A stretch of DNA of 64,000 bases from Microbacteriaceae bacterium VKM Ac-2855 (lineage in GTDB: Bacteria > Actinomycetota > Actinomycetes > Actinomycetales > Microbacteriaceae): positions 62,001 through 126,000 of the forward strand of contig JABMLG010000006.1 of the NCBI GenBank assembly GCA_013204985.1. Reading direction: 5' to 3'. Each line of letters opens with the position of its first letter. Position 1 is the first letter of the stretch. A program made the position numbers and the translations under genes. Under the pieces are notes generated by a model. That model was not told the origin of the DNA and did no database searches. It worked only from the letters and a program-made list of their open reading frames with translations. This document shows positions 39,050 through 46,225 of this stretch, piece by piece.

Positions 39050-39718
39050 TCAGCAGTAGGGCGGCCGGCGCGCATCGGTCTGCGCGCGGAACGCTTCCGC
39101 CGCGGGTGACGGCGGGACCTCCACGCCATCGGCGCTGACCGGCGTCAGGGTGCGGGTGACGAGCGGGACCACCCCCGCCCAGAGTTGCGGATCCGCGCCG
39201 TCGTCGTCGCTCGGTCCGGCCGCTCGGACCTTGACGCTGGCTTCCTCGATCGGAAGTCGCAGAACCAGTGTCGCGGCGCGCTCCTTGGCCGTCGTCTCGC
39301 GCAGTTCGGCCGGGCGTCCCGGCATGATCCGCTCGCTCAGCACCTCGAGCGCCCGCGCTTTGGCGCGCGGGTCCGTCACCGCCTCCGCGACTCCGATCAG
39401 CAGGGCGCTGCGGTAGTTCATCGAACTGTCGAACGTGGAGCGCGCGAAGACGAGACCGTCGACTATGGTGACTCCGACACCGATCGGTGCGCCCTGGGAC
39501 GCCTGGCGGAACAGGCCGCCGCCGCTCGAGCCGTGGACCAGCAGGTCGTCGCCGTCGCGGGCGAAGAGCATCGGCAGCACGACCGGCCCGAAGTCTCGAG
39601 CCAGCCCCACGTGCGCGATCAGGGCCTCGTCGAGGATCTCGTCCAGTGCGGCGCGGTCGAACACCTGGCGCTCGCGCATCCGGGTCAGTCGGGTTCGGTC
39701 TGTCTCGGGAATCGTCAT
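39050..39718 (-). CDS. Pyridoxamine 5'-phosphate oxidase-fold (FMN-binding) family protein
   Basis: The 222-residue protein resembles the NimA/PNPOx-like split-barrel group: AALDEILDEALIAHVGLARD, GPVVLPMLFARDGDDLLVHG and SSGGGLFRQASQGAPIGVGV with a conserved YRSALLIGVAEAV core. It is an FMN- or F420-type flavoprotein by fold; the reaction is unknown. The gene is divergent from a MocR/PdxR-type regulator 88 bp away, an arrangement in which the regulator commonly controls its neighbour. The ATG at 39718 was chosen because the homology begins right after it; further upstream codons read as shadow sequence. Confidence 0.82.
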   Translation of the reverse strand: MTIPETDRTRLTRMRERQVFDRAALDEILDEALIAHVGLARDFGPVVLPMLFARDGDDLLVHGSSGGGLFRQASQGAPIGVGVTIVDGLVFARSTFDSSMNYRSALLIGVAEAVTDPRAKARALEVLSERIMPGRPAELRETTAKERAATLVLRLPIEEASVKVRAAGPSDDDGADPQLWAGVVPLVTRTLTPVSADGVEVPPSPAAEAFRAQTDARRPPYC

Positions 39719-39739
39719 GAGTCGAGTCTCGGCGCCGCG

Positions 39740-39784
39740 CTGGACCTGCGACAATGCCAGAACGACGGATCCGCGGTGGTCCAG
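39740..39784. promoter_or_regulatory. Candidate MocR operator: CTGGACC...GGTCCAG inverted repeat
   Basis: CTGGACC (39740-39746) and GGTCCAG (39778-39784) are exact inverted repeats with centres 38 bp apart, inside the 88-bp divergent promoter region. Spacing near a multiple of the helical turn suits a dimeric MocR protein bridging two half-sites. Confidence 0.4.
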
Positions 39785-39806
39785 TCGGAGCCGATAGGGA
39801 GGCAGG

Positions 39807-41234
39807 ATGCGCTCGGAGACGGATGTGGAGCTGCACGTCGATCGCGAGCACCCCGGCGGCGTACGGGTCGCCGTCGCGGACGCCCTTCGGCGTGCGGTGC
39901 TGGCCGGACGGTGGCGTGCGGCTGAGGTCGTCCCCTCGAGCCGCGCCCTCGCCGTCGATCTCGGCGTCTCACGCGGCACGATCGTCGCCGCGGTCGATCA
40001 ACTCGTCGGTGAGGGGTACCTGGTCGCGCACGCGCGTTCGGGAACCGTCGTGGCACCCGCGATGACGTCCCATCCAGCGGACTCGCCGGTCCCGGTCGCT
40101 GAGCGGGCGACCGTCGACGGGGTGCGTGCTCTGGATCTGCGACCGGGCATCCCTGGCACGCGCGGGGTGGCGGGGGCCGAATGGCGGGCCGCCTGGCGTG
40201 CGGCGGCCGCCGCCGATCCTCCGGGCGACGCCGAGGACGCACGCGGATGCGCGGCGCTGCGCGAGCAGATCGCGGCGCAGCTGCACCGTTCGCGGGGTGT
40301 GTCCGTCTCGCCGGACGAGGTGGTCGTGACGGCGGGCACGGCGGACGCTGTCGAATTGGTCGTTCACACCGTTGCGGCACGACTCGGTCGGCCTCCGCAG
40401 GTGGTCGTCGAGGATCCGGGCTACCCGGCGGTGCGTCGCCGCATCGCGCGAGCAGGCGCCACGGTCGTGCCGGTGGCGGTGCGCGGTGACGGCATCGATG
40501 TGGATGCTCTGCTCTGCTCGTCGACACCGGACATCGTTGTGCTCACACCGTCGCACCAGTATCCGACCGGTGGCCGGCTCGGCGCGGAGGCTCGACTGCG
40601 GCTGATCGACTGGGCTCGCGAACACGGCGTCGTCCTCATCGAGGACGACTACGACAGCGAGTTCCGCCACGTCGGCCCTCCCCTGCCGGCGATGGCCTCG
40701 ATCGACGACTCCGGAACGGTCGTACACGTCGGCTCCTTCGCGAAGACGGTTTCGCCGTGGCTGCGTATCGCGTTCGTGGTGGTGCGGGGCGCGTCGCCGA
40801 TGCGTGCGGCGCTCGATCGTGAGTTGGCGGATGAGGTCACGCGGGTATCAGGACCGACCCAGCTCGCCCTCGCCGCGTACATGGCATCGGGCGCATTGCG
40901 GCGCCATCTGGCACGCTCTCGGCGTGCCTACGCGCACCGGCGACGCCTGCTGCTCGACTTCTTCGACCGTGTCGAGTGGGGCTCGGTGCGCGGCCTGGAC
41001 GGCGGGCTGCACGCAGTGATCGAGTTCGCCGAGGGAGTGCCCGCGGATGCGGTCGTCGTGGAGCTCGCGCGTCGCGGCGTCCTCGTCGCACCGTTGGACG
41101 CCTACGCCGCAGCGGAACGATCCCGCCGCTCCGGCATCGTCCTCGGCTACGGGGGTCCTGGCGACCTCGAGCTCGATCGCGCGCTGAACACCCTGGACGC
41201 CGTCGTCCGTGGTATTCAGGAGTATGGCCCCTGA
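39807..41234 (+). CDS. MocR/PdxR-type GntR regulator with aminotransferase domain
   Basis: The 475-residue protein fuses an N-terminal GntR winged helix (about 15-80; VPSSRALAVDLGVSRGTIVA then AVDQLVGEGYLVAHARSGT) to a fold-type I PLP aminotransferase domain. PLP-site residues are visible: VVTAGTADAVELV, TPSHQYPTGG, IEDDYDSEFR and the Schiff-base Lys in HVGSFAKTVSPWLRIAF (about 316). MocR regulators sense PLP or an amino-acid aldimine. The divergent PNPOx-like gene makes vitamin B6 or flavin chemistry a plausible target. The ATG is preceded by GGGAGGCAGG. The 3' end overlaps the repair gene by 11 bp. Confidence 0.9.
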   Translation: MRSETDVELHVDREHPGGVRVAVADALRRAVLAGRWRAAEVVPSSRALAVDLGVSRGTIVAAVDQLVGEGYLVAHARSGTVVAPAMTSHPADSPVPVAERATVDGVRALDLRPGIPGTRGVAGAEWRAAWRAAAAADPPGDAEDARGCAALREQIAAQLHRSRGVSVSPDEVVVTAGTADAVELVVHTVAARLGRPPQVVVEDPGYPAVRRRIARAGATVVPVAVRGDGIDVDALLCSSTPDIVVLTPSHQYPTGGRLGAEARLRLIDWAREHGVVLIEDDYDSEFRHVGPPLPAMASIDDSGTVVHVGSFAKTVSPWLRIAFVVVRGASPMRAALDRELADEVTRVSGPTQLALAAYMASGALRRHLARSRRAYAHRRRLLLDFFDRVEWGSVRGLDGGLHAVIEFAEGVPADAVVVELARRGVLVAPLDAYAAAERSRRSGIVLGYGGPGDLELDRALNTLDAVVRGIQEYGP

Positions 41235-41799
41235 ACTGCACATCACCGACGACGCGGCGGCCGACGAGCTGCTGTCCGCCGATCCGCTCGCTCTGCTCAT
41301 CGGCATGCTGCTCGATCAGCAGGTCGCGATGGAGACGGCCTTCGGCGGGCCGGCGAAGATCCGCGATCGTCTCGGTTCGTTCTCGGCGTCGGTGATCGCG
41401 GAGCAGGACGATGCCGCCTTCGCCGAGGTGTGCAAGACGCCACCGGCGGTGCACCGGTACCCCGGTTCGATGGCGGGGCGGATCCAGACCTTGTGCCGCA
41501 CGCTCGTCGACGAGTGGAACGGCGAGGCCGCCGAGCTGTGGACCCGCGACGACCCCGATGGGCCGACGGTGCTGAAACGGCTGAAGGCGCTGCCCGGTTT
41601 CGGCGACCAGAAGGCGCGGATCTTCCTCGCCCTGCTCGGCAAGCAGTACGGCTTCGCGGGTGCCGGCTGGCGCGAGGCTGCCGGAGCCTACGGTGAGGAG
41701 GGCAGCTTCCGCTCGGTGGCCGACATCACCTCGCCCGATTCGCTCGCGAAGGTGCGCGCCACGAAACAGGCGGTCAAGGCCGCTGCGAAGAAGGCCTGA
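41224..41799 (+). CDS. HhH-GPD-type base excision repair protein
   Basis: The 191-residue protein matches the small actinobacterial HhH-GPD family annotated as base-excision repair (TIGR03252-type). The helix-hairpin-helix is LKALPGFGDQKARIFLALLG (about 119-138). An Asp in GSFRSVADITSPDSL (about 163-174) is in place for the catalytic residue. There is no Fe-S Cys cluster, so it is closer to the 3-methyladenine glycosylase side of the superfamily than to EndoIII. It overlaps the MocR gene by 11 bp with AGGAGT just before the ATG, so the two are probably cotranscribed. Substrate lesion unknown. Confidence 0.85.
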   Translation: MAPELHITDDAAADELLSADPLALLIGMLLDQQVAMETAFGGPAKIRDRLGSFSASVIAEQDDAAFAEVCKTPPAVHRYPGSMAGRIQTLCRTLVDEWNGEAAELWTRDDPDGPTVLKRLKALPGFGDQKARIFLALLGKQYGFAGAGWREAAGAYGEEGSFRSVADITSPDSLAKVRATKQAVKAAAKKA

Positions 41800-41809
41800 G
41801 CGCGGGCTC

Positions 41810-42196
41810 CTACGCCGCTGAGCCCAGGCGAAGCCACGCGCCGACGAGCGCGGTCACCGCATCGGCCGTCGCTGCATCGACGCGGTCGGAGAAGGTGATG
41901 ACGCCACGATCGGGCGCGGCCCAGCTCACGAGCCCGAGCGGATCCGGCAGCACGGCCTCGAGCGCATCGCTGCGCACCGCGGCACCCCGGTGCAGGATCA
42001 GCTGTAGTGCATCCTTCGGCTGGAGCCGGAACGTCGCCTCGTGCGTGCTGCCCGGCAGCACATAGCTCGGCGCGTTCCACTTGACCTCCTCGACGATGTC
42101 GGCGTCGGAGGCGAGCACCGCCGCACGCAGAGTCAGCACCTCGTCGAAGCGAGCGTGTTCGAGCGTCGCGAGGTAGCCCTCGACGGCGGAGGCCAT
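41810..42196 (-). CDS. DUF1801 domain protein
   Basis: The 128-residue protein has the DUF1801 pattern: an N-terminal helix, VEGYLATLEHARFDEVLTLR, the EEVKWNAPSYVL motif (about 36-47), ATFRLQPKDALQLILHRGAA and a final ITFSDRVDAATADAVTALVG. The fold is a small alpha/beta sandwich of unknown biochemical role (B. subtilis YdhG/YjdF-like members). Its ATG overlaps the stop of the upstream alpha/beta-hydrolase-like gene by one base, so the two form an operon. Confidence 0.88.
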   Translation of the reverse strand: MASAVEGYLATLEHARFDEVLTLRAAVLASDADIVEEVKWNAPSYVLPGSTHEATFRLQPKDALQLILHRGAAVRSDALEAVLPDPLGLVSWAAPDRGVITFSDRVDAATADAVTALVGAWLRLGSAA

Positions 42197-43686
42197 CAGA
42201 GCCAGTCCGTGATCGCTCGAACGAAGGCGGAGAGGTCGTCGCGGAAGACGCTCAGCCCGTTGCCCGGCACCGTCTCCACGGGGAATCCCGATTCGGTCAG
42301 CTTCGCCGACATCGCCTTGCCGACCGGAGAGTTCTTCTCCGTGCGTACGACGAGCGAGCGCGCCAGCGGTACTTCGGGCGGATGCACGACCGAGCGATCA
42401 TCCACGCCGTGTGCGGTCTCCGGGTCCCACCGGTCGAGATTGGCGAGGTCGAGATCGATCTGCTCCGGCGTCCATCTCGGGTGCTGCTTCAGCAGCTCCT
42501 TCCGCGTCGGCGGCGACGGCTTCTGCGAACGGCCGATCACGCTCGCGACCCCGCGCGGCTCTCCGAACAACGGATCGACGTAGACGACGTGCTCGGGCAG
42601 GTACTCGTCGACGAGGCGGCTCGCGACCAGGCCGCCGAGTCCGTGGCCGATGATCAGGTCGGGCGTCTGCAGCACGGAGGCGCGGATGTCCGCCGCCCAT
42701 CGCTCGGGGGAGTAGACGCGGGAACGAGGCGAGCCGCCGTGACCGGCCAGGTCGGGTGCGATCACGCGATAACCGTGTTCGAGCAGTGTCGGCACCAGGG
42801 CGTACCAGATCCGTGAATCCGCCATCAGGCCGTGGACGAGCAGAGCGATCTTCTCGCCCTCTCCGCCGTAGTCGCGCACGAACAGATCGAGCGGCTCGTA
42901 CGCCCCGGCGGTGAGCGCCTGCTTCCGCTCGGAGCGGCTCGGCGCCAGCACGAGATGGTCGCTGAAATGTTCGGGGGCGGGGCCGAACGCCTCGCGCGAG
43001 CTCGTCACGACGCGCCGACCGAGCATCGCGTTGCCGACTCCGCCGATAGCGGCGCCGATGCCGAACGGCATCGCCCGGCCGACGATTCCCGCGCCCTGCT
43101 GAGCGAGGAAGTGCCGTGCGAACATCGCCTTCGCCCGATCGCCCAGCTCGCCGACGAGGAAGGAGGGCATGCCCTTGGTGACCATGGAGCCCCAGTACTG
43201 CGTCAGTCCGGCGCCGCCGCCGGTCGCCTGCGAGGCGACCTGCCGCACGAGGTCGGTGCCGCCGCTGCCGAGCATCATGGTCAGCACCAGCGCCCGCGCT
43301 CGCTCGGGGTCGTCGAGCCGGATGCCGTGCACCTCGGTCACCGACTGGGCGAACAACGCGCTGGCCTCGAGGAAGCCTGCTGCGCCGGCGCCGGAGAGAG
43401 CGATCGACGCACCAGTACCGACCCCGGGCACCACCGCGGTAGCGCCGATCGCCGCGCCGCCGGTGGTGACGCTCGCGAGGTACTGTCGCTCGAGGCTGGT
43501 GATGATCTGCTCGGGCGTCGCCCCGGGCCGGCGCTTGCGCAGCAACCGGATGTTCGCCAGCACGGCGGGTCGCTGCACAGCCAGCAATCGGTCGAGGATC
43601 CGCGCGAGCTGGGCGTTCTCCACCGGAGCAGCCTTCTCGTCAGCCGCCTTCTCGTCCGGAATGACGATCTCGTTCTTCTTGGCCAT
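42196..43686 (-). CDS. EcsC-like plus alpha/beta-hydrolase fusion, hydrolase domain lacks catalytic residues
   Basis: The 496-residue protein has two parts. Residues 30-235 are Gly/Ala-rich with hydrophobic segments (GAAIGATAVVPGVGTGASIA; MPFGIGAAIGGVGNAMLG) resembling the EcsC family. Residues 255-496 are an alpha/beta hydrolase: ALLVHGLMADSRIWYALVPT, VIAPDLAGHGGSPRS. The nucleophile elbow, normally GHSxGG, is LIIGHGLGGLVA (about 345), coded GGA for Gly. The catalytic His motif, normally GxGHxxxRDD, is VPGNGLSVFRDD. Both Ser and His are lost while the fold is kept, so it is probably a non-enzymatic, membrane-associated protein. ATG at 43686 with GGGAG upstream. Confidence 0.82.
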   Translation of the reverse strand: MAKKNEIVIPDEKAADEKAAPVENAQLARILDRLLAVQRPAVLANIRLLRKRRPGATPEQIITSLERQYLASVTTGGAAIGATAVVPGVGTGASIALSGAGAAGFLEASALFAQSVTEVHGIRLDDPERARALVLTMMLGSGGTDLVRQVASQATGGGAGLTQYWGSMVTKGMPSFLVGELGDRAKAMFARHFLAQQGAGIVGRAMPFGIGAAIGGVGNAMLGRRVVTSSREAFGPAPEHFSDHLVLAPSRSERKQALTAGAYEPLDLFVRDYGGEGEKIALLVHGLMADSRIWYALVPTLLEHGYRVIAPDLAGHGGSPRSRVYSPERWAADIRASVLQTPDLIIGHGLGGLVASRLVDEYLPEHVVYVDPLFGEPRGVASVIGRSQKPSPPTRKELLKQHPRWTPEQIDLDLANLDRWDPETAHGVDDRSVVHPPEVPLARSLVVRTEKNSPVGKAMSAKLTESGFPVETVPGNGLSVFRDDLSAFVRAITDWL

Positions 43687-43730
43687 GCCGTTGTGACTCC
43701 CGCCGTCCGCGCGCCGGGGCCGGCGTCGTC

Positions 43731-44489
43731 TCAGTCGGACGTCGTGGGCGGCTTCGGCGTGTAATCCTCAGCGTAACGCGCGAGGACGTCGTCGATCGGT
43801 CCGTCGAGCACGAGTCGGCCTTTGTCCAGGTAGAGGCCGCGGCTGCAGAAGCGGCGGAGGTCGCGCTCGTTGTGCGAGACGAAGAACAGGGTTCGGCCGG
43901 AACCGAGCAGTTCCTCGATCCGCCGATAGCACTTCTCGCGGAAGCCCTTGTCGCCGACGGCGAGGACCTCGTCGACGAGGATGATCGGCTCCTCCAGCCG
44001 GGAGACGACGGAGAAGGCGATGCGCACCTTCATCCCGCTGGAGAGGTGCTTGTAGGGGGTGTCCAGAAAATCGCCGATCTCGGCGAACTCGATGATCTCG
44101 TCGAAGACCGCGTCGACCTCGCGTTTCGACATGCCGTGCAGACCGGCCGTGAGGTAGACGTTCTCCCGCACGCTCAGGTCGTCCACGAAGCCGCCGGTGA
44201 TCTCGATGAGCGGGGCGACTCCCTGACGCACGGCGACCGTGCCCTCATCCGCGATCACAACGCCCGCGACCAGCTTCAACAGGGTGGACTTGCCCTGGCC
44301 GTTGCGCCCGACGACGCCGATCGCCTCGCCGGCGTGCACCGAGAAGTCGACGTCGCGCAGCGCCCAGAACTCGTTCGGCCGATTGCGGCGTGCTGAGCCG
44401 GCGAAGAGGTCCTTGAAGCTGCGTCGGCCGCGACGATTGCGGCGGAACCGGATCCCCACGCCGCTCGCCTGGATCACGATCTCCGACAT
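43731..44489 (-). CDS. ABC transporter ATPase for wall-polymer export (TagH/Wzt type)
   Basis: The 252-residue ATPase has Walker A VGRNGQGKSTLLKLV (about 57-71), Q-loop region VAPLIEITGGFVDDLSVREN (diagnostic for polysaccharide/teichoic-acid exporters), signature YKHLSSGMKVRIAFS (about 150), Walker B PIILVDEVLAVGD (about 172) and H-loop FFVSHNERDLRRFC. It energises export of undecaprenyl-linked glycopolymers. The start overlaps the permease stop by one base, so the pair is coupled. It lacks the C-terminal carbohydrate-binding domain of Wzt, as in TagH-type short forms. Confidence 0.9.
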   Translation of the reverse strand: MSEIVIQASGVGIRFRRNRRGRRSFKDLFAGSARRNRPNEFWALRDVDFSVHAGEAIGVVGRNGQGKSTLLKLVAGVVIADEGTVAVRQGVAPLIEITGGFVDDLSVRENVYLTAGLHGMSKREVDAVFDEIIEFAEIGDFLDTPYKHLSSGMKVRIAFSVVSRLEEPIILVDEVLAVGDKGFREKCYRRIEELLGSGRTLFFVSHNERDLRRFCSRGLYLDKGRLVLDGPIDDVLARYAEDYTPKPPTTSD

Positions 44490-45289
44490 CAGATCTCCTT
44501 CAGAACAGCGCGTTCGGAGCGCTGGAAGACCACGATGCCGATCGCGAGCACGACCGCGGAGGTGAGCGCCGCCACGCCGATCAGGTAGCCGTCGAACTCC
44601 GCCGCGAAGAAGGTCGCGCGGTACAGCGCGAAGATGCCACTGAGGGGGTTGAGCGCCGCCCACGGCTGAAGCGCCTCCGGCAGATTGTCGGTCGAGTAGA
44701 TGATCGGGGAGGCGTAGAAGAGGAACCGCAGCACCAGTTTGGCGGCCCGTTCGAGGTCGCGGAAGAAGACCACGAGCGGGGCGATGATCAACCCGACGCC
44801 GAGCGTCAACGCCGCCTGCAGCAGCATCGCGACCGGGAACAGCAGCACGGCCGGGGTCACCTGCGCGCCCGCGACGATCGCGAAGAGGATCAGCACGGGG
44901 ATGCTCGCGACGAATTCGATGCCCTTGGAGAGCACGATCCGGGCCACCCAGATGGTGCGGGGGATGGACGTGGAGCGCACGAGCTTGACCTCGCGCAGGA
45001 AGGCGCGGGTCGCATCCGACACCGCCTGGTTGAACCACATCCAGGGCAGCAGCCCGGCGAGGAGGAAGACGATGTACGGATCCTCACCGACGCTGCGGTC
45101 GAACACGACCGTGAAGACGAAGTAGTAGATGCCCGACATGACCAACGGGTCGAGGATCGACCAGAAGTAGCCGAGCGCGCTCGTGGCGTAGCGGACTTTC
45201 AGATCGCGCTTCGTCAGCAACCAGAGCGAGTGGCGGTACCGCCAGCCGGCGGAGCGCCGATGCCGCTCAGCCGTAGCCTCCGTGCTCAC
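44489..45289 (-). CDS. ABC-2 type permease for wall-polymer export (TagG/Wzm type)
   Basis: The 266-residue permease begins at a GTG after GAAGGAGCC. An N-terminal amphipathic segment LLTKRDLKVRYATSALGYFW is typical of TagG/Wzm. Six hydrophobic helices follow, with PLVMSGIYYFVFTVVF, the extracellular LPEALQPWAALNPLSGIFAL and a final VALTSAVVLAIGIVVF-type helix. It pairs with the ATPase downstream to flip a lipid-linked polymer across the membrane. The upstream nucleotidyltransferase on the same strand (50 bp away) and the polymer genes at 31.8-37.8 kb are its likely functional partners. Confidence 0.9.
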   Translation of the reverse strand: MSTEATAERHRRSAGWRYRHSLWLLTKRDLKVRYATSALGYFWSILDPLVMSGIYYFVFTVVFDRSVGEDPYIVFLLAGLLPWMWFNQAVSDATRAFLREVKLVRSTSIPRTIWVARIVLSKGIEFVASIPVLILFAIVAGAQVTPAVLLFPVAMLLQAALTLGVGLIIAPLVVFFRDLERAAKLVLRFLFYASPIIYSTDNLPEALQPWAALNPLSGIFALYRATFFAAEFDGYLIGVAALTSAVVLAIGIVVFQRSERAVLKEI

Positions 45290-45339
45290 TGCGCGGCTCC
45301 TTCTCTCGGGAGCCGACGCGGACCGCGTCGAGGAGCGAC

Positions 45340-46032
45340 TCAGACGAACAGGTTCGCCCGCTCGAGGTCCTCGGCGAAGTCGATCTCGACGGCGTAGAGG
45401 TCGGAGATGTCCATCGGCTCGATGAGCAGGGAGTCCTGCTCGATCGCCAACTCTATTCCACGCTCGAAGTAGTCCTGGTCGTCGACGCGGGCGAGCTGAC
45501 GGATCAGCGCGGCCTTGTCTGCGGCGGAGATGTAGTTGATGCCGACGGCCTCGCCCAGACCACCGACGACCGTCTTGGAGAGCAGGTCGATGTAGCCCTC
45601 GCGGCTGGTCGTGTACTTGACCTCTTCATCCGAGACCTTCGCCGTGTTCACCGTGACGAAGGACTGGTCCTTCGCGATGAGCGCCGAGGCACGGTCGAGG
45701 ATGCGCGGGTCGAAGACGACGTCGCCGTTCATCCACAGCACGCCGCCCTGCCCGGAGGCCTGCAGGGCGCGCAGGAGGCTCTTCGAGGTGTTGGTCTGGT
45801 CGTACTGCTCGTTGTAGACGAACGTCGCGTGCGGGAAGGCCTCGATGATGTGCTCGAGCTTGTAGCCCACGACGATCGTGACCTGAGCGTTCGACCCGAA
45901 GGCGTGGTGGATGTTGTCGAACTGCTGCTGCATGATCGAACGACCGTCGCTCAGAGCGGTGAGCGGCTTCGGGAGGGAGCGACCGAGACGGCTGCCCATA
46001 CCGGCCGCAAGAATGACGACGTTGGTGGGCAT
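45340..46032 (-). CDS. Nucleotidyltransferase (LicC/sugar-phosphate NTP transferase type)
   Basis: The 230-residue enzyme has the Rossmann-like NTP-binding signature VVILAAGMGSRLGRSLPKPL (about 5-24), YNEQYDQTNTSKSLLRAL (about 75-92) typical of LicC-like choline-phosphate or polyol-phosphate cytidylyltransferases, and the metal-binding VLWMNGDVVFDPRILD (about 98-113). It should make a CDP- or UDP-activated precursor. With a CDP-glycerol-type transferase and a CDP-alcohol transferase in the window, a CDP-linked product is a reasonable guess. The ATG follows GAGGAGAAG. It probably forms an operon with the export permease and ATPase. Confidence 0.85.
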   Translation of the reverse strand: MPTNVVILAAGMGSRLGRSLPKPLTALSDGRSIMQQQFDNIHHAFGSNAQVTIVVGYKLEHIIEAFPHATFVYNEQYDQTNTSKSLLRALQASGQGGVLWMNGDVVFDPRILDRASALIAKDQSFVTVNTAKVSDEEVKYTTSREGYIDLLSKTVVGGLGEAVGINYISAADKAALIRQLARVDDQDYFERGIELAIEQDSLLIEPMDISDLYAVEIDFAEDLERANLFV

Positions 46033-46118
46033 GGGTTCTTCTCCTCGAGTTCATGTGAACGTTGCTTCGCTCTGCGTAGTTCCGCGATAGCCTATCCGCT
46101 CAGAGCTTTCCTCGACAG

Positions 46119-46132
46119 TACCCCCTGGGGGT
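46119..46132. promoter_or_regulatory. G/C-tract palindrome TACCCCCTGGGGGT (CsoR-like box?)
   Basis: ACCCCC and GGGGGT are exact inverted repeats around one T, in the 193-bp divergent region 46033-46225. It resembles copper-sensor CsoR boxes, but no copper gene is adjacent and the outer TA/TA bases are not symmetric. The rest of the region holds the two promoters (minus-strand TAGGCT near 46090 and plus-strand TAGCGT at 46214) and no gene. Confidence 0.25.
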
Positions 46133-46213
46133 GTGCTGATGTCTTTGCCCTGCGGACTCTCAGCCCGCCGGTCAATCCGTCTCACGTCGGACTCGCCCGC
46201 CGAGCGGACTTGG

Positions 46214-46219
46214 TAGCGT
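46214..46219 (+). promoter_or_regulatory. -10 element TAGCGT, leaderless promoter
   Basis: TAGCGT lies 6 nt before the ATG at 46226. Confidence 0.5.
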
Positions 46220-46225
46220 TGCCGG

